Shown: positions 1 to 11,045, counted from the stretch's first letter. The stretch: DNA of 51,680 bases from an uncultured Azospirillum sp. (GCF_946480385.1 NZ_CAMLJP010000038.1:1-51680); one strand, 5' to 3'. The notes: generated from the letters alone by a model not told the origin. Made by a program: numbers and translations.

Positions 1-1169
1 GCCGCGAGGGCGTCGGCGTGAACCCGCTGCGCGGCCAGAACAACGTGCAGGGCTCCTGCGACATGGGTTCCTTCCCGCACGAGCTGCCGGGCTACCGCCA
101 CGTGTCGGACGACCTCGTCCGTCAGGAGTTCGAAGCCGCCTGGGGCGTCACGCTGGATCCGGAACCGGGCCTGCGCATCCCCAACATGTTCGACAGCGCC
201 CATGACGGCAGCTTCCGCGGCCTGTTCGTGCAGGGCGAGGACATCGTCCAGTCCGATCCCAACACCACCCACGTCACCTCGGCGCTGGAATCGTTGGACA
301 TCGTCATCGTCCAGGACCTGTTCCTGAACGAGACCGCGGCCTTCGCCCACGTCTTCTTCCCCGGCACCTCCTTCCTGGAAAAGGACGGCACCTTCACCAA
401 CGCCGAGCGCCGCATCAACCGCGTCCGTAAGGCGATGCCGTCCAAGGTGGGCAAGGACGAGCATTGGGTGGCCTGCGCGCTGGCGACGGCCATGGGCTAC
501 CCGATGCACTACGAGACCACGTCGGAGATCATGGACGAGATCGCCCGGCTGACCCCGACCTTCCGCGGCGTCAGCTTCGAGAAGCTCGACCGCGTCGGCA
601 GCGTCCAGTGGCCCTGCACCGGCTTCGAGGACGACGACACCGGCATGGCGATCATGCATGGCGAAACCTTCGCCCGCGGTCTCGGCCGCTTCATGATCAC
701 CGAATATGTGCCGACCGACGAGCGGACCACGCGGATGTACCCGCTGGTGCTGACCACCGGCCGCATCCTCGCCCACTACAATGTCGGCGCCCAGACCCGC
801 CGCACCGCCAACGTGGCCTGGCATCCGGAGGACGTGTTGGAGATCAACGCGGTGGATGCCGAGATCCGCGGCGTCAAGGACGGCGACATGGTCTCTCTCG
901 CCAGCCGCATGGGCGCCACCACGCTGCGTGCCGTGATTTCCGACCGCATGCCGGCCGGCGTCGTCTACACCACCTTCCACCACCCGGTGACCGGCGCCAA
1001 CGTCATCACCACGGAAAATTCGGACTGGGCGACCAACTGCCCCGAATACAAGGTGACGGCGGTGCAGGTCGCCCGCAGCAACCAGCCGTCGGACTGGCAG
1101 GTCGACTACGCGAAGAACGACGTCGAGCGCAAGCGCATCGCCGCCGCCAACGTGATCGCCGCAGAGTAA
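1..1169 (+). CDS. fdsA: Formate dehydrogenase alpha (molybdopterin) subunit, 3' part
   Basis: C-terminal 389 or so residues of the catalytic subunit of a soluble NAD-dependent formate dehydrogenase, which oxidises formate to CO2. The reading frame is open from base 3, so the true start lies before the window; the GTG at 18 is an internal valine codon. The visible part starts in the conserved stretch VNPLRGQNNVQG typical of FdhF/FdsA-type molybdoenzymes. It ends with the molybdopterin-dinucleotide-binding domain, which begins near YPLVLTTGR and has the guanylate-contacting region HYNVGAQTRR. The N-terminal iron-sulfur domains and the (seleno)cysteine ligand are outside the window. fdhD and fdsD follow directly, as in fds operons (fdsGBACD), and this supports FdsA rather than a respiratory FdnG. 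The identification is secure; the exact operon type is inferred from the downstream genes. Confidence 0.93.
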   Translation, partial: REGVGVNPLRGQNNVQGSCDMGSFPHELPGYRHVSDDLVRQEFEAAWGVTLDPEPGLRIPNMFDSAHDGSFRGLFVQGEDIVQSDPNTTHVTSALESLDIVIVQDLFLNETAAFAHVFFPGTSFLEKDGTFTNAERRINRVRKAMPSKVGKDEHWVACALATAMGYPMHYETTSEIMDEIARLTPTFRGVSFEKLDRVGSVQWPCTGFEDDDTGMAIMHGETFARGLGRFMITEYVPTDERTTRMYPLVLTTGRILAHYNVGAQTRRTANVAWHPEDVLEINAVDAEIRGVKDGDMVSLASRMGATTLRAVISDRMPAGVVYTTFHHPVTGANVITTENSDWATNCPEYKVTAVQVARSNQPSDWQVDYAKNDVERKRIAAANVIAAE

Positions 1170-1204
1170 TGCGCCGCCGAATGACGGCCTGAGGAGTGGG
1201 AAGC

Positions 1205-2032
1205 ATGACCGCGATGACCTCTGGTTCCATCCGTCCCGACGATATGTCCATGTGCTCCATCGCCGTCACCGGCACTGGCTTCGCCGCCGGTGTCGGGGTG
1301 GAGGAGGGCGCCGACGTCGAATGGCAGGTGCCGGAGGAAACCGCGGTCGCTTTCGAATATAACGGCCGGTCCCATGCCGTGATGATGGCGACCCCCGCCG
1401 ATCTGGAAGACTTCGCGCTTGGCTTCAGCCTTGCCGAGGAGATCGTCGGGACCGCCGCCGATATCGAGAAAATCTCCGTGCGGGAAACGCCGCTGGGCTT
1501 CGTCGTCAACCTGACGGTCGATCCCTTGCGCCTCCTGCGCGGAAGCCTGCGCAGCCGCTCCATGGAGGGGCGGAGCGGCTGTGGCCTGTGCGGCGTGGAC
1601 AGTCTTGTCCACGCCGTTCGGGAGCCCCGCAAGATCGAAACCGCGCTGGAGGTCGACCCGGCCGCCGTGGCCGCCGCCTTCCGCGCCCTGCCGGATCACC
1701 AGCCGATGAACCGGGCCAACCGCTCGGTCCACGCCGCGGCGTGGTGCGCGCCGGACGGAAGCATCCGGCTGGCCCGCGAGGATGTCGGCCGCCACAACGC
1801 GCTGGACAAGCTGATCGGCGCCATTGCCGGTTCGGGTGCCGACCCGGCCGGCGGCTTCGTGGTGATGACCAGCCGCTGCAGCTTCGAACTGGTGCAGAAG
1901 ACCGCCGCTGTCGGCATCCCGCTGCTGGCGACCATCTCGGCGCCGACGGCGCTGGCGCTGGAACTGGCGCGCAACGCCAACCTGACCCTGGGTGCCCTGT
2001 CGCGCCGCGACACCGTCATCCTGTTCCGCTGA
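1205..2032 (+). CDS. fdhD: Formate dehydrogenase accessory sulfurtransferase FdhD
   Basis: FdhD takes sulfur from the cysteine desulfurase IscS and transfers it to the molybdenum cofactor, which makes formate dehydrogenase active. The 275-residue protein has the diagnostic C-x2-C pair (CGLCG, Cys126 and Cys129) that carries the persulfide, and the conserved segment REDVGRHNALDKLIG. I chose ATG 1205 over the in-frame GTG at 1196 because GAGGAG at 1191-1196 is a good ribosome-binding site eight bases before it and overlaps that GTG. The gene starts 35 bp after fdsA and is followed by fdsD; in fds operons it is also called fdsC. It acts in the cytoplasm. Confidence 0.95.
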   Translation: MTAMTSGSIRPDDMSMCSIAVTGTGFAAGVGVEEGADVEWQVPEETAVAFEYNGRSHAVMMATPADLEDFALGFSLAEEIVGTAADIEKISVRETPLGFVVNLTVDPLRLLRGSLRSRSMEGRSGCGLCGVDSLVHAVREPRKIETALEVDPAAVAAAFRALPDHQPMNRANRSVHAAAWCAPDGSIRLAREDVGRHNALDKLIGAIAGSGADPAGGFVVMTSRCSFELVQKTAAVGIPLLATISAPTALALELARNANLTLGALSRRDTVILFR

Positions 2033-2066
2033 ACAACCCCTCACCGCTTCGTCAATGGAGACACCG

Positions 2067-2294
2067 ATGAGCCACACGAACCATGCCAAGGATCTGGTCC
2101 GGATGGCGAACCAGATCGCCGTCCATTTCGCCTCCTACCCGCGGGAAGAGGCGGTGACCGAGACGGCGACCCACATCCGAAAATTCTGGGATCCGCGCAT
2201 GCGCGCCGGCCTGTTCGCCCACGTCCAGTCCGGCGGCGAAGCCGACCTGCACGAGGTCGCACGCGGCGCGGTCGGGATGCTGCAGGCGCGTTGA
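2067..2294 (+). CDS. fdsD: Formate dehydrogenase delta subunit
   Basis: Small protein of 75 residues matching the FdsD family, the delta subunit that accompanies soluble NAD-dependent formate dehydrogenases. It has the family pattern of an N-terminal LVRMANQIA helix followed by HIRKFWDPRMR. Its exact role is not settled; it is thought to help assembly or stability of the complex. A GGAG at 2057-2060 lies six bases before ATG 2067, so this start is preferred over the in-frame ATG at 2055. It is the last gene of the operon and begins 34 bp after fdhD. Confidence 0.9.
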   Translation: MSHTNHAKDLVRMANQIAVHFASYPREEAVTETATHIRKFWDPRMRAGLFAHVQSGGEADLHEVARGAVGMLQAR

Positions 2295-2320
2295 GGCGAA
2301 GCGGTCGCCGCCGGGATCCG

Positions 2321-3082
2321 TCAGACCTTGCGAAAGGCGAACATGCCGGTTTCGTAGGGAAAGGCGATCTCGGCGCGGTCCGCCAGTTCAGGCGTTCGGG
2401 CGATCAAGGCGCGGGTTTCCCGTTCGACCTCCGCCTGCTGCTCGGCAGGCAGTGCTGCAATGAAGCTGACCGAGAGTGTGCGCTTGACGATGACGTCTTC
2501 CGGGCTTCCGACATGAGCATGCCGAACATGGCGCTCGTCGATGGGCTCGAAGCCCGGTGCGGGGAGGACCCGGCGCCAGTTGCCGGTCCGATAGCGCGGG
2601 GTGTCGCCCTCCCAGGGGTCGGTGATGGCGGTCAGTTCCGCCATCCACGGCACGCTTTCGTCGCGGACGTTCCAGATCAGTCCCAACGTCCCGCCCGGCG
2701 CAAGGACACGCCGCATTTCCTGCAAGGCTGCCGGGGTGGCGAACCAGTGAAAGGCCTGCGCACAGACCACGGCATCGACGGAGCCGTCCGGCAGCGGAAT
2801 GGATTCCGCGTTGCCTGCCAGAACGGTGATGTCGGGAAAACCCTGGACCAACTGCTGGCGCATGCCGGCGACCGGCTCGACGGCGGTGATCTCGCCGCCG
2901 CATTCCTTCAGCACCGCGATGAATTTGCCGGTGCCGGCGCCGACCTCCAGAACCTTCCGCCCGGGACCGACACCCAGAACGTCGCGCAGCCAAGCGGCCG
3001 CTTCAGGCGGGTAGCCGGGACGGCCTTTGACATAGGTCGCGGCTCCCGTCTCGTAGCCTCTGGAAGAGTGATGCACCGACAT
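2321..3082 (-). CDS. Class I SAM-dependent methyltransferase
   Basis: Rossmann-fold methyltransferase of the Methyltransf_11 type, 253 residues. Motif I, the S-adenosylmethionine-binding glycine loop, reads VLEVGAGTGKF. The acidic residue at the end of strand 2 is in AVEP, motif II is in VDAVVCAQAFHWF, and RRVLAPGGTLGL follows. The substrate cannot be told from sequence; related proteins act on small molecules. The ATG at 3082 is preferred over the one at 3094 because GGAG sits six bases before it, whereas 3094 directly abuts a purine run. The gene lies tail to tail with fdsD (26 bp apart), so it is not part of that operon. Confidence 0.85.
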   Translation of the reverse strand: MSVHHSSRGYETGAATYVKGRPGYPPEAAAWLRDVLGVGPGRKVLEVGAGTGKFIAVLKECGGEITAVEPVAGMRQQLVQGFPDITVLAGNAESIPLPDGSVDAVVCAQAFHWFATPAALQEMRRVLAPGGTLGLIWNVRDESVPWMAELTAITDPWEGDTPRYRTGNWRRVLPAPGFEPIDERHVRHAHVGSPEDVIVKRTLSVSFIAALPAEQQAEVERETRALIARTPELADRAEIAFPYETGMFAFRKV

Positions 3083-3121
3083 GTGGATCTCCATCCTTCC
3101 AGTGTGCCTCGAAGCGGACCT

Positions 3122-5012
<1,891 letters not shown>

Positions 5013-5368
5013 GGCGATGGGACCGGAACGTGAACGGAAAGGATCGAGCGCTGTATCCTTCGATGAGCCTTCCGCAATCCGCAAGCGACATTTGGTGTCG
5101 GCAGCTCTGCTGTTCACACTGTTGCTCCCGTGCATCGCCCTGTCACTCGGGGGCGGCCATGGCCGTTACACGGCCTGATTACGACTGTTGGACGCCGCGG
5201 CAACGGTTTTATTCCGAACCTCCGACCGATAGAGGGCCGGAAAGGCCGGGGCGTGGCCGTATGTGTCATTTGACGTAGATACCGCCTTTCGCATGCGCGG
5301 TAGCTTTTCCCCCGACGATGTGGCGAAGCCCCGGAGCAACCGGGGCGCCAAAGGAAGGGGGCAACTTC
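5013..5368. promoter_or_regulatory. Divergent intergenic region with urtA leader hairpin
   Basis: This 356-bp space separates the minus-strand L,D-transpeptidase gene from urtA and must hold the promoters for both. No convincing sigma-70 or sigma-54 pair stands out; a TTGACG at 5270-5275 has no matching -10 at the right distance. The clearest element is a perfect 7-bp stem with a 5-nt loop at 5328-5346 (GCCCCGG / CCGGGGC), which would lie in the urtA mRNA leader and end 22 bases before the start codon. The self-complementary CGCATGCG at 5290-5297 is also present. Nitrogen control would be expected for urea uptake, but no site can be named from this sequence. Confidence 0.4.
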
Positions 5369-6679
5369 ATGCGGACCAAGCAACTGACGTCCAGCTTCGG
5401 GATCAGCGCGTTGGCCGGTCTGGCCATGGGCGCGATGGCGTCCTTCGCGATGCCGGCCCAGGCGGCCGACGACACCATCAAGGTGGGCATCCTGCATTCC
5501 CTGTCCGGCACGATGGCGATCAGCGAGACGACGCTGAAGGACGTCATGCTGATGCTGATCGACGACCAGAACAAGAAGGGCGGCCTGCTGGGCAAGAAGC
5601 TGGAGCCGGTGGTGGTCGATCCGGCCTCCAACTGGCCGCTGTTCGCTGAGAAGGCGCGCGAGCTGATCAGCAAGGACAAGGTGTCGGCTGTGTTCGGCTG
5701 CTGGACCTCGGTCAGCCGCAAGTCGGTGCTGCCGGTGTTCGAGGAGCTGAACAACATCCTCTTCTACCCGGTCCAGTATGAGGGCGAGGAGTCCTCGCGC
5801 AACGTCTTCTACACCGGCGCTGCGCCGAACCAGCAGGCGATCCCGGCCGTCGATTACCTGATGCAAAAGGAAAAGGTCCAGCGCTGGGTGCTGGCCGGCA
5901 CCGACTACGTCTATCCGCGCACGACCAACAAGATCCTCGAAGCCTACCTGAAGGGCAAGGGCGTCAAGCCCGAGGACATCATGATCAACTACACGCCGTT
6001 CGGTCATTCCGACTGGCAGTCGATCGTGGCGGACATCAAGAAGTTCGGGTCGGCCGGCAAGAAGACCGCCGTCGTCTCCACCATCAACGGCGACGCCAAC
6101 GTTCCCTTCTACAAGGAACTGGGCAACCAGGGCGTGAAGGCGCAGGATATTCCGGTCGTCGCCTTCTCCGTCGGCGAGGAAGAGCTGGCCGGCATCGACA
6201 CCAAGCCGCTGCTCGGCCATCTGGCCGCCTGGAACTACTTCCAGTCGGTCGAGACCCCGGCCAACAGCGACTTCATCAAGTCGTGGAAGGCCTACACCAA
6301 GAACGATAAGCGCGTCACCAACGACCCGATGGAAGCCCATTACATCGGCTTCAACATGTGGGTGAAGGCGGTCGAGGCGGCCGGCACCACCGAGCCGGAC
6401 AAGGTCATCGACGCCATGGTCGGCGTGTCGGTCCCCAACCTGACCGGCGGCTATTCGGCGATGCTGCCGAACCATCACATCACCAAGCCGGTGCTGATCG
6501 GCGAAGTGCAGGAGAACGGCCAGTTCGACGTCGTCTCCAAGACCTCGGGCCTCGTCCCGGGCGACGAGTGGTCGGACTACCTGCCGGACAGCAAGGACCT
6601 GATCGCCGATTGGCGCAAGCCGATGTCCTGCGGCAACTTCAACGTGAAGACCGGCAAGTGCGGCGGCAAGGGGTCGTGA
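5369..6679 (+). CDS. urtA: Urea ABC transporter substrate-binding protein
   Basis: Periplasmic urea receptor of the UrtABCDE high-affinity importer, 436 residues. The signal peptide runs to about residue 32 (cleavage after AQA). The mature protein begins TIKVGILHSLSGTMAISE, the opening of the UrtA branch of the Leu/Ile/Val-binding-protein family. It keeps the family-typical segments FGCWTSVSRKSVLPVFE and NNILFYPVQYEGEESS. An AAGGAAGGGGG run just upstream gives a strong ribosome-binding site for ATG 5369, so longer in-frame extensions are not used. It is the first gene of urtABCDE; a hairpin after it may set its expression above that of the membrane components. Confidence 0.96.
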   Translation: MRTKQLTSSFGISALAGLAMGAMASFAMPAQAADDTIKVGILHSLSGTMAISETTLKDVMLMLIDDQNKKGGLLGKKLEPVVVDPASNWPLFAEKARELISKDKVSAVFGCWTSVSRKSVLPVFEELNNILFYPVQYEGEESSRNVFYTGAAPNQQAIPAVDYLMQKEKVQRWVLAGTDYVYPRTTNKILEAYLKGKGVKPEDIMINYTPFGHSDWQSIVADIKKFGSAGKKTAVVSTINGDANVPFYKELGNQGVKAQDIPVVAFSVGEEELAGIDTKPLLGHLAAWNYFQSVETPANSDFIKSWKAYTKNDKRVTNDPMEAHYIGFNMWVKAVEAAGTTEPDKVIDAMVGVSVPNLTGGYSAMLPNHHITKPVLIGEVQENGQFDVVSKTSGLVPGDEWSDYLPDSKDLIADWRKPMSCGNFNVKTGKCGGKGS

Positions 6680-6716
6680 GGGTAGCGTCCGCTCCCTGAG
6701 CATTGAGTGATTGCGA

Positions 6717-6767
6717 CGCCTGCCCTTTCCCCAATCCCGCTGGGCGGGGAAGGAGAGAGGGCAGGCG
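6717..6767 (+). other. Hairpin in the urtA-urtB spacer
   Basis: An inverted repeat of 10 bp (CGCCTGCCCT at 6716-6725 region, AGGGCAGGCG at 6758-6767) can be extended inward by TTTCCCC and GGGGAA with small bulges. It occupies most of the 127-bp gap between urtA and urtB. There is no T run after it, so it is not a classic terminator. Structures in this position often protect the 3' end of the binding-protein mRNA or reduce readthrough into the permease genes; that role is inferred here. Its C/T and G/A-rich arms resemble the palindromic repeats seen at 30.9 and 33.4 kb. Confidence 0.6.
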
Positions 6768-6806
6768 TTTCGCATTGTCAGACACCCCCGCACCGAAGGA
6801 CCCGCG

Positions 6807-8429
6807 ATGCGACGCGCTCTCCGCTGGCTGATGGCGCTCTGTGTGGTGGTCGCCACATCGACCGCCGCCCATGCCGCCGATCTCCGCCCGCTTGTCCAGG
6901 CCCTGGGCAGCGGCGGCTATTCCGGAACCGAAAAGGCCCTGGCGCAATTGTCGGAGGCCGGCGACCCCGCCGCCGTGCCGGTGATCGAGGCGCTCCAGGC
7001 CGGTGATCTCTATGTGCGCAAGGCAGACGGCACCGTCGTCATCGCCCGCAAGGCCAGCGACGCCTTCACCCTGACCGATCCGCTGACCCGCGCCGCGCTC
7101 GGCGATGCGCCGGCCGCCGCGGTCGAGAAGATCCGCATCAACAATTCGCTCCGTCGCGCCATCAGCGCCTCGCTGGGGGCCCTCACCCTGATGAGCCCCG
7201 ATGCCGGCGTCCGCCGCTCCGCCGCCGATGCGGTGTTCAAGAGCCGCGACGCCGCTGCGCTGGATACGCTGAACGCCGCCATCGCCAAGGAGCAGGACAA
7301 GGGCGTCCGCGCCGCCATGGAGCAGGCACGGGCCGCCATCCTGCTGACCGGCGACGCCGCGTCGAAGATGAGCGATGCCGAAATCCAGTCGGCGACCGAC
7401 ACGCTGGCCGCCCGCGGCGACCGCGACGCGCTGGTCCTGCTGAACATGGTCGCCGGTTCCGGCGCCTCCGACGTCACCAAGCGCTCGGCCGCCGCCGCCG
7501 TCTCCACCCTGGAGCAGAAGCTGGCCTTTTGGGCCGCGCTGCAAAATCTCTGGTACGGGCTGTCGCTGGGCTCGGTGCTGCTGCTGGCCGCCATCGGGCT
7601 GGCCGTCACCTTCGGCGTGATGGGCGTCATCAACATGGCCCATGGCGAGATGGTGATGATCGGCGCCTACACCACCTTCTTGGTGCAGGAGTTCTTCCGC
7701 GCCCATGCGCCCGGCCTGTTCGACCTGTCGATCCTGGTGGCGCTGCCCGCCGCCTTCATCGTGTCGGGCGGCGTCGGTATCGTCATCGAGCGCAGCGTGA
7801 TTCGCTGGCTCTACGGCCGTCCGCTGGAAACCCTGCTCGCCACCTGGGGCCTGTCGCTGGCGCTCCAGCAGGCGGTGCGCTCCATCTTCGGCCCGACCAA
7901 CCGCGAGGTCGGCGCGCCGAGCTGGATGTCCGGCGCCTTCGAACTGGGTGGCCTGACCATCACCTACGGCCGGCTGTGGATCGTCATCTTCGCCTTCGCC
8001 GTCTTCGCGGCGCTGCTGGTGGCGCTGAAGCGGACCTGGTTTGGCCTGTCGATCCGCGCGGTGACGCAGAACCGGCCGATGGCCAACGCCATGGGCATCC
8101 GCACCGCGCGGGTGGACGCGCTGACCTTCGGCCTCGGCTCCGGCATCGCCGGTCTGGCCGGGGTGGCGCTGAGCCAGATCGACAATGTCAGCCCGAATCT
8201 CGGCCAGGGCTACATCATCGACAGCTTCATGGTGGTGGTGTTCGGCGGAGTGGGCAACCTGTGGGGCACGCTGGTCGGCGCGCTGACGCTGGGCTCCATC
8301 AACAAGTTCCTGGAGCCCTACGCCGGCGCGGTGCTGGGCAAGATCCTGGTGCTGATCTTCATCATCCTGTTCATCCAACGGCGTCCGCGCGGCCTGTTCG
8401 CGCTGAAGGGCCGCGCGGTGGAGGCCTGA
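6807..8429 (+). CDS. urtB: Urea ABC transporter permease UrtB
   Basis: Inner-membrane permease subunit of the urea importer, 540 residues. The first 25 or so residues look like a signal peptide (ending AHAAD). They are followed by about 210 residues of alanine-rich helical repeats resembling HEAT repeats, a soluble extension characteristic of UrtB and absent from LivH. The membrane domain starts near LWYGLSLGSVLLLAAIGLAV and has the LivH-family signature GVMGVINMAHGEMVMIGAY. It ends with RRPRGLFALKGRAVEA. ATG 6807 follows a GAAGGA site; longer upstream frames overlap the hairpin and are rejected. It is followed by urtC after four bases. Confidence 0.95.
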   Translation: MRRALRWLMALCVVVATSTAAHAADLRPLVQALGSGGYSGTEKALAQLSEAGDPAAVPVIEALQAGDLYVRKADGTVVIARKASDAFTLTDPLTRAALGDAPAAAVEKIRINNSLRRAISASLGALTLMSPDAGVRRSAADAVFKSRDAAALDTLNAAIAKEQDKGVRAAMEQARAAILLTGDAASKMSDAEIQSATDTLAARGDRDALVLLNMVAGSGASDVTKRSAAAAVSTLEQKLAFWAALQNLWYGLSLGSVLLLAAIGLAVTFGVMGVINMAHGEMVMIGAYTTFLVQEFFRAHAPGLFDLSILVALPAAFIVSGGVGIVIERSVIRWLYGRPLETLLATWGLSLALQQAVRSIFGPTNREVGAPSWMSGAFELGGLTITYGRLWIVIFAFAVFAALLVALKRTWFGLSIRAVTQNRPMANAMGIRTARVDALTFGLGSGIAGLAGVALSQIDNVSPNLGQGYIIDSFMVVVFGGVGNLWGTLVGALTLGSINKFLEPYAGAVLGKILVLIFIILFIQRRPRGLFALKGRAVEA

Positions 8430-8433
8430 TCCG

Positions 8434-9585
8434 ATGCTGCTGCGCTTTTTCCTGATGGGGCTGGACCGCAAGGCCGGGATCGTGCTGACGATCCTCGCCA
8501 TTCTCGCGGTGGCGGTCCCGGTGATGACGCTGTGGGTACCGGCGGACTCGCCCTTCCACCTGTCGGTCTTCACCGTCTCGCTGCTGGGCAAATACCTGTG
8601 CTTTGCGCTGCTGGCGCTGGCGCTGGATCTCGTCTGGGGTTATTGCGGCATCCTGTCGCTCGGCCATGCCGCCTTCTTCGCGCTCGGCGGCTACGCCATG
8701 GGCATGTACCTGATGCGGCAGATCGGCCCGCGCGGCGTCTACGGCAACCCGGTGCTGCCCGACTTCATGGTCTTCTTGAACTGGAAGGAGCTGCCCTGGT
8801 ACTGGCTGGGCTTCGACCAGTTCTGGTTCGCCGCCTTGATGGTGCTGGTGGTGCCGGGGGCGCTGGCCTTCGCCTTCGGCTGGTTCGCCTTCCGCAGCCG
8901 CGTCACCGGCGTCTACCTGTCGATCATCACCCAGGCGCTGACCTTCGCCCTGCTGCTGGCCTTTTTCCGCAACGACATGGGCTTTGGCGGCAACAACGGC
9001 CTGACCGATTTCAAGGACATTCTCGGCTACGACATCCAGGCCGACACCACCCGCGTCGCCCTGTTCGTGGCGACGGTCGCCGCCCTGGCGCTCTCCTACA
9101 TGATCGCGTCCGGCGTCATCGCCTCCAAGCTTGGCAAGGTGCTGGTGGCGCTGCGCGACGCCGAGAGCCGCGTCCGCTTCATGGGCTACGACACCGAAAG
9201 CTACAAGCTGTTCGCCTGGACCCTGTCGGCCTGCATGGCCGGCGTTGCCGGCGCCCTCTACGTCCCGCAGGTCGGCATCATCAACCCGTCGGAGTTCGCC
9301 CCGGCCAGTTCGATCGAGGCGGTGATCTGGGTCGCGGTCGGCGGGCGCGGCACGCTGGCCGGCGGCATCCTGGGCGCGGTTCTGGTCAACATGGGCAAGA
9401 GCTACTTCACCGGCGCGCTGCCGGAGCTGTGGCTGTTCGCTCTCGGCGGCCTGTTCGTGGCGGTCACCCTGTTCCTGCCCAAGGGCCTGCTGGGGCTTGG
9501 CGCGCAGCTGAAGGCCAAGCTGCCCGGATGCAACAAGACCTCGCCCCTTCCCAATGCCAAAACAGCCGACCAGAAGGGAGCCTGA
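8434..9585 (+). CDS. urtC: Urea ABC transporter permease UrtC
   Basis: Second inner-membrane permease subunit, 383 residues, of the LivM family. It has about eight to ten hydrophobic segments and the LivM-type signature DLVWGYCGILSLGHAAFFALG. The cytoplasmic loop that contacts the ATPases contains LRDAESRVRFMGYD. Together with UrtB it forms the urea channel. It begins four bases after the urtB stop and ends just before urtD, so translation is probably coupled. The C-terminal 25 residues are polar and variable. Confidence 0.95.
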   Translation: MLLRFFLMGLDRKAGIVLTILAILAVAVPVMTLWVPADSPFHLSVFTVSLLGKYLCFALLALALDLVWGYCGILSLGHAAFFALGGYAMGMYLMRQIGPRGVYGNPVLPDFMVFLNWKELPWYWLGFDQFWFAALMVLVVPGALAFAFGWFAFRSRVTGVYLSIITQALTFALLLAFFRNDMGFGGNNGLTDFKDILGYDIQADTTRVALFVATVAALALSYMIASGVIASKLGKVLVALRDAESRVRFMGYDTESYKLFAWTLSACMAGVAGALYVPQVGIINPSEFAPASSIEAVIWVAVGGRGTLAGGILGAVLVNMGKSYFTGALPELWLFALGGLFVAVTLFLPKGLLGLGAQLKAKLPGCNKTSPLPNAKTADQKGA

Positions 9586-9588
9586 CCC

Positions 9589-10335
9589 ATGAGCGCGGAA
9601 TCGACCCTTCTCTATCTCGACGGCGTGTCGGTCAGCTTCGACGGCTTCAAGGCGCTGAACAGCCTGTCACTGGTGATGATGCCCGGCGAGATGCGGGCCA
9701 TCATCGGCCCCAACGGCGCCGGCAAGACGACGATGATGGACGTCATCACCGGCAAGACCCGTCCCGATACCGGCACCATCCTGTTCGAGGGCGACACCGA
9801 CCTGACCCGCCTGCGCGAGGCCGCCATCGCCAACCTCGGCATCGGCCGCAAGTTCCAGCGCCCGACCGTCTTCGAACCGCACACGGTGTGGGACAACCTC
9901 GAACTGGCGCTGAAGGCGCCGCGGCGGCCGCTGAAGACGCTGACCTACGCCATCAGCCGCGACGACCGCTCGCGGATCGAGGAAATCCTCGACATCACCC
10001 GCCTGTCGGCCCTGCGCAACCGTCAGGCCGGCAGCCTGTCGCACGGCCAGAAGCAGTGGCTGGAGATCGGCATGCTGCTGGCCCAGGACCCCAAGCTCCT
10101 GCTGGTCGACGAGCCGGTCGCCGGCATGACCGACGCCGAGACCGAACAGACCGCCGAACTGCTGTGCAGCATCGCCGGCAAGCATTCGGTGATCGTGGTG
10201 GAGCATGACATGAGCTTCGTCCGCGCGCTCGGCGTCAAGGTGACGGTGCTGGCCGAAGGCTCCGTCCTGGCCGAAGGCTCGCTGGACGCGGTGAGTTCGA
10301 ATCAACAGGTCATCGACACCTATCTCGGCCGCTGA
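9589..10335 (+). CDS. urtD: Urea ABC transporter ATP-binding protein UrtD
   Basis: One of the two cytoplasmic ATPases of the urea importer, 248 residues, of the LivG family. Walker A is GPNGAGKTT (residues 40-48), the ABC signature is LSHGQ (150-154), Walker B is LLLVDEP (170-176), and the H-loop histidine is His206 in VVEHDMSF. All residues needed for ATP hydrolysis are present. The signature LSHGQKQWLEIGMLL is characteristic of UrtD. It starts directly behind urtC and is followed by urtE after 14 bases. Confidence 0.96.
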   Translation: MSAESTLLYLDGVSVSFDGFKALNSLSLVMMPGEMRAIIGPNGAGKTTMMDVITGKTRPDTGTILFEGDTDLTRLREAAIANLGIGRKFQRPTVFEPHTVWDNLELALKAPRRPLKTLTYAISRDDRSRIEEILDITRLSALRNRQAGSLSHGQKQWLEIGMLLAQDPKLLLVDEPVAGMTDAETEQTAELLCSIAGKHSVIVVEHDMSFVRALGVKVTVLAEGSVLAEGSLDAVSSNQQVIDTYLGR

Positions 10336-10349
10336 CCGGAGATCCTAAG

Positions 10350-11045
10350 ATGCTGGACGTTCGCTCTCTCGATCTGCATTACGGCGCCGCCCAGGCCCTG
10401 CGCAGCGTTTCCATGAAGGCCGAAATCGGCAAGGTCACGTGCTTGGTCGGCCGCAACGGCGTCGGCAAATCCAGCCTGCTGCGCGCCATCGTCGGGCTGA
10501 AGCCGGTGTCCGGCGGCTCCATCGGTTGGGACGGCGCCGACGTGACCAGGATGGCGCCGGCCGACCGGGCGCGGCGCGGCATCGCCTATGTCCCGCAGGG
10601 GCGCGAGATCTTCCCGCTGCTGACGGTGCGGGAAAATCTGCTGACCGGCTACGCCCCGCTGCCGCGTGCCCAGCGCTCAATCCCCGACGAGGTGTTCGAG
10701 CTGTTCCCGGTGCTGAAATCCATGCTGGACCGCCGTGGCGGCGACCTGTCGGGCGGACAGCAGCAGCAGCTCGCCATCGGCCGCGCCCTGGTGACCCGCC
10801 CGCGCCTGCTGGTGTTGGACGAGCCGACCGAGGGCATCCAGCCCTCCATCATCAAGGACATCGGCCGCGCCATCTCCTATCTACGCGACAAGGGCACCAT
10901 GGCGATCCTGCTGGTGGAGCAGTATTTCGACTTCGCCCGCGACCTCGCCGACGACTGGGTGGTGATGGAGCGCGGCGAGGTCATGCTGTCCGGCCCCCGC
11001 AGCGGTCTCGACGAGCAGGAGGTGCGCAAATACCTGACGGTGTGA
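10350..11045 (+). CDS. urtE: Urea ABC transporter ATP-binding protein UrtE
   Basis: Second cytoplasmic ATPase of the urea importer, 231 residues, LivF family. Walker A is GRNGVGKSS (residues 34-42), the Q-loop region is VPQGREIFPLLTV, the signature is LSGGQ (133-137), and Walker B LLVLDEPTEGIQPS follows. The phrase TEGIQPSII is typical of UrtE. It completes the urtABCDE set. No urease or urease accessory genes follow within the window, so urea imported here must be hydrolysed by enzymes encoded elsewhere. Confidence 0.96.
   Translation: MLDVRSLDLHYGAAQALRSVSMKAEIGKVTCLVGRNGVGKSSLLRAIVGLKPVSGGSIGWDGADVTRMAPADRARRGIAYVPQGREIFPLLTVRENLLTGYAPLPRAQRSIPDEVFELFPVLKSMLDRRGGDLSGGQQQQLAIGRALVTRPRLLVLDEPTEGIQPSIIKDIGRAISYLRDKGTMAILLVEQYFDFARDLADDWVVMERGEVMLSGPRSGLDEQEVRKYLTV

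Noticed and set aside
5270..5300. TTGACG before urtA as a sigma-70 promoter
   Set aside because: No acceptable -10 at 16-18 bp; kept only as a remark in the intergenic entry.
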